Shown here piece after piece: positions 22,114-33,274 of a DNA stretch of 64,000 nucleotides. The stretch spans positions 930,001 through 994,000 of the forward strand of contig JAJSPD010000004.1 of assembly GCA_021307315.1 (NCBI GenBank), in the 5' to 3' direction. The notes under the pieces are model-generated. The model was not told the DNA's origin. It worked only from the letters and a program-made list of their open reading frames with translations, and made no database searches. The stretch is from Bisporella sp. PMI_857 (taxonomy: Eukaryota; Ascomycota; Leotiomycetes; Helotiales; Helotiaceae). The position numbers and the translations under genes were made by a program. Each line of letters begins with the position of its first letter. The stretch's first letter is position 1.

Positions 22114-23031
22114 GTCTTATGGATTGCGGGCTCCACCGTTTAAATTTTGAGGTATGTGCCTGGGGCGTCTTTCTTTACAGTACTAGATCTTGCACCTGTA
22201 CAATACTGGCGAGTATTCTGGTGCTCGAATCTTGCGCAAATCATTGAGGCTAAAGGCCGAGCACATCAACGACTCTGTGTCGATCCTGCGAGTTCGCCAG
22301 CGCCATGACTGTAAATAGCTTCAATGCTTGGATCAGGTGACATTTCTGGAACCATTTATTGACCAAACCTAGGCAATATGAAGGGATTTTACCCTCCTAC
22401 TCAATCTGGTTCTTTTTTTTCCTTCTCGTTGGGTTCGAGAGAAACCCACAGTACATCACGTGAAGAATCGCCGGTAATTTCGCCTTGCCTAATCAAAGGC
22501 TCTGAATGCCTAGAACTTTAAACGAGACCTCCGTCTACCACACAACTTCTAGCCGCTCACTACACAACCAGACATAATTACTCTAACATCGCTGGCCTGA
22601 ATGGTGGACTTAAACTCTGGTTACATTTAAGCAAGCTGGTGCTATCGGCTTAACACCTGACCCTCATAAACCTAGGCTAGCCCTAGCTACTTTCAAGAAA
22701 ACCTTCGACTCTTTACGTGGACCATATCTGTAGACATGTCGAGAGAGCAAAGGCTTTCAAGTGTACCTCTAGGTTAGCACGTCTCCTTGGGGCCAAAGAT
22801 GCTGTGTGCTGACGTTCATGTGCAGGGAAAAGACATAAATAATGGAGGTCCAATCTGGTGTATTTTATGATATATACTCCCTTTTATCCTGCCCATACGT
22901 ATTTTCAACCCGCCGACAACTATTTACAAAGAATGGAAGCTTCAAATTCCTAATCTATATACAGACAACTGTATGAAGATACAAAACTCTTTATGGAGAT
23001 TCGAAAACGTGACTCGACAAATGGACGTCGT
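22114..23031. other. Intergenic, nothing recognised
   Basis: Unique-looking sequence between the inverted-repeat element and the 3' end of the GH7 gene. It contains a CACGTGA at 22457 and no coding frame with recognisable motifs. Confidence 0.5.
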
Positions 23032-24543
23032 TTAAAAGCGGAACTTGGCGCTCTCTGCCCCTCGGAGCGTGGTAGCCGTGAAGGTGCTATTGATGGGGCC
23101 CCACTTGATATTAGAGAAGGTAACAGATGAGTCTGGGGAGTTGGCCTCGACGTCAGCTGGCTTTCCTGAGTCTGCAGAGCACGTTCCACGGGCAACACCA
23201 GGTGCAGATGGGTCCTTCTCAGGTGGGTATGGGGCATCAAGCCAGAGCATGTTCGCCGTGTGGTCATCCCAAATGGACATAACGAGAACCACTCCATTGG
23301 CGAGAGCCTGGCCCATCTTTGCGATGCCTCCTCTGTCAGCGAAACCGTTTCGGTCGCCAAAAGCAGTCTTTTGGTTGGCACAGAAGGAATCTGTGATAGA
23401 GTTCCCACCGGCGCCAGCGATGGTTGATTGAGAGTTGGGAATGACCTTGCCGTTCTGGACATAGAAGCGCTTGATTTCGGCTAAAGTACCAGTTGATTGT
23501 CCGTTCTAGAAACTGTCAGTAAAGTATTTCTGTGGAAAAAAAGGGTCCACTCACGCTGCTGATGAACTGGGTGACAACGGTGAACGGCTTTGATGTGTCA
23601 ATAGTCAAGCCTTTTCCGTAGAAACTTTTATTGCCTTGGCGGAAAGAGTTGAAATCGCAACCATCAGCATCGCACAATGAGGCATATCTATCGCCAACAC
23701 CACAGTCGGTACCTGTGCATCGTGTCTGGCCGGTCACCCTACAAGGGTGAGGAGTATAGGCCGCTGAGACGCTGTTCGCCTCCCAGATGTCCATCTCATT
23801 GCAGCAAGATCCGTATTGTCCAAGACCAGCGTTGGGATCGTTTGGCTGTCCGCTCCAGCCGACAGAGTTTGCCTAAAATATATTAGATGGCAAGCTTAAA
23901 GTTAACATCTTCTGAGTGTACATGCCTCTCCGTTGATGAATTTGATGTCTCTTGGACACTGGGCGTCGCAGTATCCAGTTCCGTATTTAGCACCAGCCTT
24001 GTTGGTTGAGTACTTGGACAAGCCTCCATCGGCATCCATTTCAGAGAAATAGAGGGCTCCGTTAAGACCGCAAGGAAGATTGGACACATCCACGTCGAAC
24101 GTGAATTCTTGACCAATGAGTTTGAAGAGCTCATATTTGTCTTGGCTTCCAGCAGCCATCAAGTAAGTCCGGGATCCGACGTTGGTTCCACCACCATTCT
24201 TAGTGACGAACTTGAGCTTGAGTGAGTTTCCGGAGGTTGTGATTCCATAAACGGAGGAATAGTCCGCTCCCTCGAGGGCGCAGTTCTCTGCGCAAGTCTT
24301 TCCGTTAGTGCAGACAGTTGCGTTCCAGGTATTGCCAGTGTAGCAATTGGTGTAGACACCCTTGGCGTGGAGCCATCTCCAGTTGGAGTCGAGAACGATT
24401 GACTGTGCGGAAGTCGCGCAAGAGCCACCTGCCGTGCATTTGCTCACTGTGAGGGCTGGATGATTCTCAGCGGTGTAAGTACCCACGAGCTGGGCACGAG
24501 CCGCAACTAGAAGAGAGGAGAAAGCAAGAACTGAAGAGATCAT
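23032..24543 (-). CDS. GH7 cellulase (cellobiohydrolase/endoglucanase family), no CBM
   Basis: Secreted retaining cellulase acting on cellulose chains. ATG 24543 begins a signal peptide ([18 protein letters not shown]). Exons 24543-23926, 23872-23555 and 23505-23032 give 469 residues. The catalytic cluster is visible as CCNEMDIWE, with Glu-232 (nucleophile), Asp-234 and Glu-237 (acid/base). The fold is cysteine-rich, as expected. No CBM1 or Ser/Thr linker follows: the protein ends with about 14 atypical residues after the final family motif FSNIKWGP. Intron 2 (23554-23506) is canonical. Intron 1 (23925-23873) works only as GC-AG (donor GCATGT), because the family sequence NGEAN requires exon 1 to end at GAG. 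The next gene upstream on this strand is 2.5 kb away. Length and motifs indicate an active enzyme. Confidence 0.93.
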
Positions 24544-27097
24544 AGTGAAAAGCTGTGCTTGCTCTGGATGATGAAGAATAATTTAAAATGGCGTTCGACT
24601 CTTCTTATATGGAAATGCTATCTCGCCAAGCGCCTGTCCCCTATACTATCTTTACTATCTCGGATCTATCTAATCAGTTTCTAAATTCTGCTTCTACTTG
24701 GACTTGAGGGATTGCGGGGAGATACCCGGCGGAGTGAGAGCAGCCGCCACCAACATAGATCCACTATTGTTGGCTTGATTCAGCTGGATCATTAATTCCA
24801 AGAGATTGCCATATGCTGTGTGTAAGGAGAAGAGCATAGCTGTAGTACTTGCCATATCAGGTACAGTATCAGGCGGGAAGGTTTCTCGGTTCTCGGAAGG
24901 ACGAAGCCGCACATTCAGAGCACAACAATTCTATGGCCAACTATCTCGGCGAGTTTCAGGTTACGCAAAATGTTTGTTCTCATAGGTTAAACTATTTGGC
25001 GTCCGCCCACTTGGTCAGAGCATCATACCCTTTTCGTTTACGACGGTTACTTCAGGCTGGTCGGCTTCTATTGATAATATGATCGCCGGTACCTGACATG
25101 GCCTTGAGTTGTGTACTAGCTACCTCTGGATTATTGAATAGATTATCCACCACACAACGGAGTGGATCATCAGATCATCCGTTGTCGAAAAATCCGACAC
25201 ACATGATCTATAGAATCTCACATTATACCCAGTCGGACCAATCTTGTGGCGCTTTACCCCGGAATGCGGGGAAATATTAATTCCATCTGCCGCTCCGCGT
25301 TTCGGGTAGAGGAGTTTATTTGGACGTCAAAATAGCCTAAAGGTATATTGCGATCGTTTTTGAGGAAGGTGATTGGCCATCCCTTTTTTTTGCGCCGAGA
25401 TATCATCTCACAAAACTCGCATTTCTCGGCTGGCAATATTTGCGTGCTGTATTTTATAGTATCTTTGTTCATTGCGCTTTCATGCCTACTGTTTATGAGG
25501 TCTATTGACAATTTCGAGTACTCTATGCAAAAGTGCTCTGCAAGGCAGGTTATCGTCCCCATAGATCACCATATTTCACTACTGCACATGCTGGCGCCTG
25601 GGCGCGATACGCGTCTATTTTTACTTGAATAGCTCAAAATACGGACCGGAAACCCGCCACATGTAAGTACTATGTCAATGTACTATATACATGTACATCG
25701 TCTAGGTACAAGTACCGCACCTGCAATCCGGGTCCGGAGAAACTAATGTGGGGGTTTGTGCATAATTCATCTATCCGCCACCGCAAATCCAAGGCTGCAT
25801 AATCATTATTGTGACGTGGGAATTGACGCTTTTCCGATTTGCGCCATACTGAGCTCATGATGGTGGTTACACACTATCCTCGGAGAGATATCTCGAGGGT
25901 GATGGCCATTCCCCTTCCTCCCAAATTATGGGCACGAGACTCGTAAGCCATACGTATCTCAAGATTGGACAAACTAAGTGGCAGCAGTATGCATGCCTGA
26001 CATCTTTTATTTATTAGAGAAACATCTCCTATCATCTTTGGGCTAACTTCACATGCTCCGTCCCAGTTACGGGCCTTCTGTTCCGGATGAATGGATGTGG
26101 GATGATTCATCTATCTTTGTCTGATAATTTTAAGCCGTGTTTTCCCTGGCACTCTCGTGAGGCCCGAGATGTTGATCTTATCTGGAATGCATGCAAACTT
26201 GGGGGCAAAGACTTCCGTGCTGGACCACAGAAATGAGCGAGAGTCACCATAGACACGGTGAGACGGACCCGATATATTGCCTTAATGAGATTCCCCATGG
26301 GCATGCGCATGTACTTTCGAGGTGGTGTTGATTGCATAGTTATCTGCTTGTTCTGGCTCAGAATCTATACGCCATTTTGAAGATCACTTCGCACTCCATT
26401 CTATCGTTGAACGTGCTGCACTCACGGATGAACGGTAATTGGTAAGAATGCTATATTCTGATTCGGTAGAGAAAGATTTCTATCACGAAATCTTGCGTAT
26501 AAGATGTCTGACTTCTCTTCTCCATCAGTGAAACTGTCTCTTGATTCAATATGCTTTAGCCATTTCAAAATGCTTATAATGTTCACTTTCGATTTCTTGG
26601 CAAGCACTTGTTTTTGAGCAAAAGAGCAAGCAAGATCCTTTGCTTCAGGGCTACCAACGTTTCAAGAGCAGACGAGAGAATAGTCCGCTAAGGCTCGCCT
26701 ACTCAGCCTCAGGATAAGTAGCCACTAGTCGTCTGCTCGGTAGAAGCCCATTATCCCACAGAAATGCACTAACCATCCGCCTCGAATTGTTATTCTGCCG
26801 CTTCTGAACATGGACATGCTCTACAGATTAAGATTGATGACATCGATATGCCATACGAGGCGCAGAAGGCTGACTTGCCTAAAGTCTAGCCTGATTTCCG
26901 CTCAATGCACAACATCATATGGTAACAAGGCAAAATACCGGGTGTAACCCAAATTTTCCGAGCTCGGTCTTTTTCGCGAAATCAGGACCTACGCCTTGGA
27001 AAAGGGATAGTAGAAGTAATTTTTACTCTATTTCCTATCTATGGAATCTAAGGAAAGAAAACGTATATTTCTATGCATTCCAAATCTTTTCAATATA
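24544..27097. other. 2.5 kb gene-poor region
   Basis: Upstream of the GH7 gene. Only short unrelated frames are seen on both strands, the longest about 100 codons (25254-25562, minus), none with a recognisable motif. It may hold the cellulase promoter in its left part. I see no tRNA, clear repeat or degraded gene. Confidence 0.5.
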
Positions 27098-28128
27098 TCA
27101 ATAAGAGCCAGGAAAAATGCCCAACCGGCCTCCATCTATCACCGTTATGTTGCCGGTAACATAAGCGCCAGCTCGACTGGTCAAAAAAAGAATGGCTCCG
27201 GCCATATCTTCTTCCGTTCCAACTCTTTCGAGAGGAACCTTGTCCTTTGGCAGGACTCCATCACCGATTATTCCAACTGCCATATCACTGGGGAACACTG
27301 CTCAAGTTAGAAAATTTTTAGAATAACATCAATTTGACCAAATTTCTTCAACTCATGAGACTCAGGCGGCCCAGAATTTGCTGTGTTGTTGCGATGATTG
27401 GAAGACTTACAGCCAGGCGCAATTGCATTGCTACGGATTTTGTATGGAACGAGCTGAGTAGCTAATTGTTTTACTAGATGCGTAGCCGCGGCTTTACTCT
27501 GGCCATATGCAAATCCCCCAGGAACCATACGATGGAATGAAGCAATGCTAGTTGTAACAATTACCTGGCTCGTTTGGACCACATTCCCTTTCTTATTTCC
27601 GGCATCCAATAATCCTAAAAACGAAACAACAGAAAACCACACTCCCACAGAGTTGATACGGAATGTCTCTGTGTACTCTTCAAAGGTCGTATCGCCCCAG
27701 GCTTTTTGGAAATCAGCTATAGAGGAGATGGAGGGCACAGGAATAGTGGATTGGGCACCGAGCGTTCCAGAATTGGCAACGAGAACGTTGATATAGCCTA
27801 CCTCGGATGCAATGGTAGAGGCGATGGAGGCAAGAGAGTCTTTGGATGTTATGTCTCCAGCGAGAGGAATGATGTTGCCTGTTGGGACGGATTTAGCTAC
27901 CTCCTCGAGCTTTTCTTTTCTACGTCCGATTATATAAACCTTTGCTGCTCCATTTGCAGCAAGAGCTCTCGCCATCATGGCTCCAATGCCTATATAAGGT
28001 CAATATATACCCAGATGTTCTCAAGAAACAGTCTATAGTCTCAGCTTACCCGTGCCACCACCAGTTATGACGGCGACCAAGCCATCCACGTTGAAAAGAT
28101 TGCCCGCTTGAATACTTGTATTCGTCAT
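27098..28128 (-). CDS. Short-chain dehydrogenase/reductase (SDR)
   Basis: NAD(P)-dependent oxidoreductase of the classical SDR type, substrate unknown. ATG 28128; exons 28128-28050, 27989-27411 and 27297-27098, with introns of 60 and 113 nt, give 285 residues. Splicing restores the cofactor motif TGGGTGIG at 22-29. IIGRR after beta-2 suggests NADP(H) preference, and the usual NNAG appears as ANSG. The catalytic residues are Ser-174 in TTSIAS and Tyr-188/Lys-192 in YGQSK. The motif IAPG is followed, after the last intron, by LFPSDM and the C-terminal TEEDMAGAILFLTSRAGAYVTG and DGGR, typical of fungal SDRs. The frame that continues past the second exon ends in intron sequence. It appears intact. 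Confidence 0.9.
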
Positions 28129-28404
28129 ATTGATCTCTTGCTAGGGGCTAACTGTTAAAATTATATCTTGCTTTTAATATACAACATAAATATGTACATT
28201 GACTACAGGCCCCTTTCATATAAGGCGTGGTGTTTACATATCCCCCACCTTTCTGCCCTCCATACCCCGCTACTGCCCTTTTACGTATCTATAGCCGATG
28301 ACCGGCTCCGTACCCGACCCGATCCTTGGCACGGATCCTCAAAAACTTCGCGCAAGGCTGAGGATTTTTCCTCCTTCTCCATCTTCTCTTCCACAATCTT
28401 TATA

Positions 28405-29880
28405 ATGCCTAAACGAAAACGTTCTGAATACGGCGACTTCAGCGGCGAGCGCTCACAAACGCTGCGCAAGAAGAGCATACAAGAGCAGCTCACGCAGTAC
28501 AAAAAACTGCTCAATCGAGCTTTGAAAACAGCGAAAGGATTCGAGAGGCAAAAGCTTGGGAAACGGTTAAAGAATGCTACGGATGCGGGTAAGAAGGAGG
28601 ATGTAGAAAGGATACAGAGGGAGATTGAGGTCTTGAAGGGGATGGAACTGGGCGTTGTTGTGGAGGGACATTTGTGGAAAACGTTAGGGAAGGTTAAGGC
28701 TTTTATGGAGAATGAGGAGTTAGCAGAAGCTAAGAAAGAAATGAAGGAAAAAGAAGAGGATACAGAGATACCAGAAGGAGACAAGAAAGCTCGGGCGAAC
28801 ATTATGAGTGGTATGTTTAATGTTAAGACGGTCAAGGACACGATGACGCAGGTGGTCAATGAAATGTACAGAACATTGAGAATTCCTCCCCCCGAGCGGA
28901 CGATGAGTAGGGGAGGAAAGGATCAGGAAGTCGTGAAAAAGGCGGTGAAGGGTATATTAAAGAAGGGCTTAATAGAGGTAGTGGAAGGGTCTAGCGAAGA
29001 AGAAGTAGAAGGAGAAGAAAATGATGGCGATAGCCCAGAGTGGGAAGGCTTTGCGTCGGGAGATGAAGAGGTGCCAATTCCGGATGAAGACGACTCTGAT
29101 GATGAAGAAGGAGGAGGGCAATTTAGAGAAGGCGACATAGACGATGACTTATTGGATAAATACCAAACACTTCTCGGCGGCTCATCAGACGAAGAATCTT
29201 TCGACGAAGAGGCATACAAGGCACGTCGAAAATCACCTCCAGCCACCCGTCTTTCACTCTCTCTATCTCCTTCACAGTCTCCATCGCCATCTCTACCCAC
29301 TTCAGAATTAGATTCCGATCATGATCCCCAATTGGACTGGAGTTCAGATTCAGGCTCAGACGCAATCGTCCGCCCATCCTCAGACAAGAAACCAAATAAA
29401 GGTCCACCGAAAACATCAACCTTCCTGCCCTCCCTCATGGGTGGCTACTGGTCCGGATCCGAGGAATCAGCATCAGACATCGATGAACCGCCTTCAAAGG
29501 CTGTTTCGGTTAGAAAGAACCGTCCTGGACAGATGGCGCGACGCGCCATCTGGGAGAAGAAGTTCAAAGACAAGGCAAATCATATTATATCTGGCCAGCC
29601 TACCATCGAAGAAATGAGAAACGCGAAGAAGAAGGATGATAAGAAATTTAGAGGGAGGGGTCGAAAAGAGGGGAGGGGGGGCGGAATTGGTTATTCTGGG
29701 AGGGATAGGGGACGGTCTGGAAATATAGCGACAGGCAATAATGCAGCGCCTATGGGGGAGAGGAGGGAGAAGAGGCGGGACGATATCGGTATTTTGCATC
29801 CAAGCTGGCAAGCTGCTAAGAAGGCGAAGACGGAGCAGAAGACTGCACAGTTTGCTGGGAAGAAGGTTGTTTTTGACTGA
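28405..29880 (+). CDS. BUD22: Bud22-family ribosome biogenesis protein
   Basis: Nucleolar protein; in yeast Bud22 is needed for small-subunit rRNA processing, and its bud-site phenotype is indirect. The frame is open from 28168, but the first convincing start is ATG 28405 (MPKRKRSEYG), giving 491 residues without introns. The N-terminal third is a basic coiled-coil region (LTQYKKLLNRALKTAKG, then LWKTLGKVKAFME). The middle is strongly acidic and Ser-rich (EEEVEGEENDGD, DEDDSDDEEGGG). The C-terminus carries the family signature KNRPGQMARRAIWEKK, an RG-rich basic patch, and the ending LHPSWQAAKKAK...FAGKKVVFD. These ends are what I recognise. It converges with EME1 on the opposite strand. Confidence 0.88.
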   Translation: MPKRKRSEYGDFSGERSQTLRKKSIQEQLTQYKKLLNRALKTAKGFERQKLGKRLKNATDAGKKEDVERIQREIEVLKGMELGVVVEGHLWKTLGKVKAFMENEELAEAKKEMKEKEEDTEIPEGDKKARANIMSGMFNVKTVKDTMTQVVNEMYRTLRIPPPERTMSRGGKDQEVVKKAVKGILKKGLIEVVEGSSEEEVEGEENDGDSPEWEGFASGDEEVPIPDEDDSDDEEGGGQFREGDIDDDLLDKYQTLLGGSSDEESFDEEAYKARRKSPPATRLSLSLSPSQSPSPSLPTSELDSDHDPQLDWSSDSGSDAIVRPSSDKKPNKGPPKTSTFLPSLMGGYWSGSEESASDIDEPPSKAVSVRKNRPGQMARRAIWEKKFKDKANHIISGQPTIEEMRNAKKKDDKKFRGRGRKEGRGGGIGYSGRDRGRSGNIATGNNAAPMGERREKRRDDIGILHPSWQAAKKAKTEQKTAQFAGKKVVFD

Positions 29881-30316
29881 GAGGTTGTCGTTCATACCAA
29901 CATGTTCTCAGTGAGGGCAGATACATCAGATTGAAGGATGATGAGTTTCAAAGCACGATAGCGCCCAATCACTACTGCGATTGTACATAATTTTAGTCAT
30001 TTCTGGCCATTCCCCCTCTCGGTAGACCTAGTATTTCGAGACAGTTACGGTTTAGCAGGACAACTCTGGTATCCGTGAAGGAATTCAATTGCTAACCCTA
30101 CCCTTAACTCTACAGGGGAAACCAAGCGTAATCCTGGCGTTGCTGGCATTCCCACATTTTGGATGTAGAGAGTGACAAGATGTCCAATAAGAAATGCCTG
30201 TGAAAAATATGCAACATGTTATAACAGGATATATTACATTCAGCCGATTGGCGTCAATTATCGTGGTGTCTCTCGTAGACCCTCCTGATCACTTCATTAT
30301 CATAATCATATACGAT
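29881..30316. other. Convergent 3' intergenic region
   Basis: Lies between the convergent 3' ends of BUD22 and EME1. No gene recognised; presumably holds 3' UTRs and polyadenylation signals. Confidence 0.5.
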
Positions 30317-32825
30317 TTAAACATCATCTCTACCCTCATCCCGACTAGTAAAGACATTATAAACCCTCTTGCTTATCGCAGGACCAATCCTACGATCTGT
30401 GAACGCGCCATTGTTATTCGCCGCAGTTCTCAAATCCGCAAGCGCATTCGGTCCATGCTCTCTGAGCCCAGCGACTAACGCCTGCACCGTTGGGTACTCA
30501 GCTTGGATACCTTTCGCGATGGATGCTGTGATGCGCGCCATTTGTTCTAGCATCTTGATAAAGGTGTCTTCCGTGCCGTTGCCAACTTGTACTTGGCCGG
30601 ACTCCATGCAGAACGAGGAGTCCATTGAGCGCTGTTGTTGTCTATGCAGGTTTTAGCAGAGGCTTTAGGTAGAGGAGGGTGGAAAGTTACTTGTAAGGTA
30701 TTGTGGAGATATGCTGGGTAAATGACCTGATCCATTCGGATGTCTCGTTCATCACGCGAGAGTGATGAATGAGTACTCCATGCATCACTTGCAGCTTCAG
30801 AAGAGCATGCTCGACCACATCCTCATCAACGTATTCGACTTCCTTCCTTTTCCTTCGCTGGTTGTCGGTCGCTTCTGCATCGGCTATTAGATTTCTAACA
30901 GCTTCCGTAAATCCATTATTCTTGACACTCTTGTTCTTGGCTGTCCACGCTTTCATGCCCTCAATCATATAAATAACCTTACAATCGTCAAACTCGGTCT
31001 TCAAGCGAAGGACATGACTGTCCAAGTCATCACCATCTGAGCCTGTAGCTAATTTTACAAAATCTTTTGCTGAAATAAGGTACATGATATGCTTCTCATC
31101 GCGTAGATGAGGAGCACATGGCTTGAAGATTCGCGCCTCGCTGTCCCAAATGGAGTCTGCCTTCCTTCTCCATTTAATAACTGGAGTTTCGCTCTGGTAT
31201 TTATGTACTTCGACAGACAGCTCCTCCAGGAATATTTGAGTCGCTCTAAAAAGCTTCTCGTCTAGAATTGATGGTAAATAGACGATCATCTCTGGAGTCG
31301 AAAGTTTCTTATCCGTTTTCAGAGTATTTGCCTTGGCTAAGACAACCGCATCATCCTTCTGTCGAGCCTTTTCTATTTTCTCCAGCCTTCTCCGTTCCTT
31401 CTCCGCCTCTTTCTCTGCCGCTTTAATTTTGGCCATCCGCTTCCTTTCCATTGCCTTTAGCTCTTTATCCTTTCCATTTTTGATTCGATCTTCATTTGCG
31501 TGTGACCTTCCGGACGTCTTCGAAGTCTTTATATATTTCGATGTGATGTTTGATTGTGATGATACATATTTAGCAGAGGTCCTGGCAACCACTTCTGGCG
31601 CCATAGTTCTGATATCTGGGAGTGAATCGTCAGAAAGATCAGAAGTTGACATGTCATTGTCAATTAACTTCGACCTCAGGGCTCTTTCGAGACCATCTGG
31701 ATCAGAAAAATCATCCTCCTTTAAAGCAGGTGGCTTCTTTGCCCTTCGTCGCTTTGCTGCCTCAGCAATATGATCCGGTGAACTTGTAAACAAAATTGGA
31801 TCAGATTCTACAATGGTGCCCTTTGAACGTGCTAATTCTGACGTCCCTGCTTTTAGACTAGCGCTTTTCATAGACGTCTCGATGTTCGATGCTGATCTCT
31901 TGAAACTTGAAACTCTAGGTACAGGTTTTGGAGAATGCCTATTCTGTTTAGGAGATGTAAATGGATCGTCACTGGAATATTGGTAAGGAGAAGCCGAGAC
32001 TTTCCTTTTCTTCTTTGGACCTTTGATTTCGATAGCAAAAGTCTCGTCTTTAGAAACAGCCTGCTGAGCTGGGGAAGCCGACGTAATCACTCGCCGTAAG
32101 CTTTCATCAAAGTCGAATGGATCAGAAGCGAAGTGCCGTACTGGGGATACAGAAGCCTTCCTCTTTTCCACGACGGCAGACCTAACTACCCCATGGTTAC
32201 CTGGCACCATCTCCTTTTTATTCTTATGAAGTCTAGCCAATCGCTCCTCTTCCATCTTTTTGCGATCCAACCCTAGAAGTCCTGAGCTAGACGATGCAGG
32301 AAGAGTGTTGGGTTTATCGGGGTGAGCATTGGTATCAAACTCGTCCGGCATGAACATAAAGTCATTTCCACTCTTGGATATCGCCGTTTGCTTCATGGTG
32401 TGGTTAGTTGTGGATTTCATTTCTGCAGACGCGTGAATGCATGATTGATCGAAGTTGAGGGTGATATCAATATCATCCGACAACAGCAAGGATCCACCAT
32501 CACTCTTTGCGACATTTGTAGATTGCTTGGGTTTCGTGGCGATGCTGGAAACTGAGCCGGTACTCGTAAATGCTTGGTTCCTGTTCCTTTTTCCTGATGT
32601 AAAAGATACAGGTGCGGGCGGTGGAGGCGGGAAAGTTTCCTCGTCATCGGAGGACAATATTTGCCAGACAATATTATCAAGTTTCGCAGGTTCTGGTTTG
32701 AAATGTATATTCGACGTAGAATGTTTTGGATTCTGTGCTGCTTGCACATATTGATCCGAAGGACTCTCACTGCGAGATAGTCCGGGCTCAGGACTAGAGA
32801 GAAGATTAATGACCTCAGCAGGCAT
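30317..32825 (-). CDS. EME1: Crossover-junction endonuclease subunit Eme1/Mms4
   Basis: Non-catalytic partner of Mus81 in the XPF-family structure-selective nuclease that cuts flaps, stalled forks and nicked Holliday junctions in the nucleus. ATG 32825; one 49-nt intron (30690-30642) joins exons 32825-30691 and 30641-30317 into 819 residues. The first two thirds are disordered and Ser/Lys-rich. A charged coiled-coil (about 450-500, KAAEKEAEKERRRLEKIEKA) precedes the ERCC4-like fold from about residue 508 (MIVYLPSILDEKLF, YMIEGMKAW). The C-terminal helix-hairpin-helix region includes QAEYPTVQALVAGLREHG. The N-terminal segment EVINLLSSPEP looks like a SUMO-interacting motif next to acidic or phosphorylatable residues. 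A CACGTG core lies 124 bp upstream of the start. Confidence 0.87.
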
Positions 32826-33274
32826 TGGGTCGTAGGTTTTGTTCCTATTCTCATGAATGGCTGATAGAATACAGTCGCCAGATATTTTGCGGGTTCAAAC
32901 GCGCTACAAAATAAGTATCGCGTTTCGGTGTAAATCAAGCTACGTAATCACGTGGCCAAGGTGCCAAGGGTACAATTGATTAACTTCGTGGAGGAACAGG
33001 TGGTCCATGGGTTATTCTTAGCCTCAAATTTCTAGATTGTTGATTCAACGCTTATAATAAACTCTTTAAAAGGCTAATTGAGAAATAATTCACAATTATT
33101 GCCGGCCCTTTGAGGGCGAGAAGTATCTATACCATCCTGCTAGCATCCATAATCCCAACTCCATTGCCAATGCAGGGTATTGACCAAAACCACTACGCCG
33201 AGTAATGCAAAGCCAATCACCATAATGTCTAAATCCAAGCTTACAGAAAATAGAGCATCAAGCTCCTGTTGAGA
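32826..33274. other. EME1 promoter / KCS1 3' region
   Basis: Spacer between two minus-strand genes: the 5' side of EME1 and the 3' side of the IP6 kinase gene. It contains a CACGTG at 32949-32954 and no coding frame. Confidence 0.5.
32949..32954. promoter_or_regulatory. CACGTG (E-box/Cbf1-type) core upstream of EME1
   Basis: Palindromic CACGTG within ATCACGTGG, 124 bp upstream of the EME1 start codon. Such sites bind bHLH factors in fungi; the function here is inferred only from motif and position. Confidence 0.3.

Noticed and set aside
22430..22460. GGGTTCGAGA as a tRNA T-arm
   Set aside because: No acceptor, D or anticodon arms fold around it.
24694..24912. 72-codon minus-strand frame upstream of GH7
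   Set aside because: Not recognisable, no spliced extension in either direction could be built.
28168..28404. In-frame 79-codon extension upstream of BUD22
   Set aside because: Composition unlike the family; MPKRKR at 28405 matches the expected N-terminus and lies just upstream of the conserved basic region.
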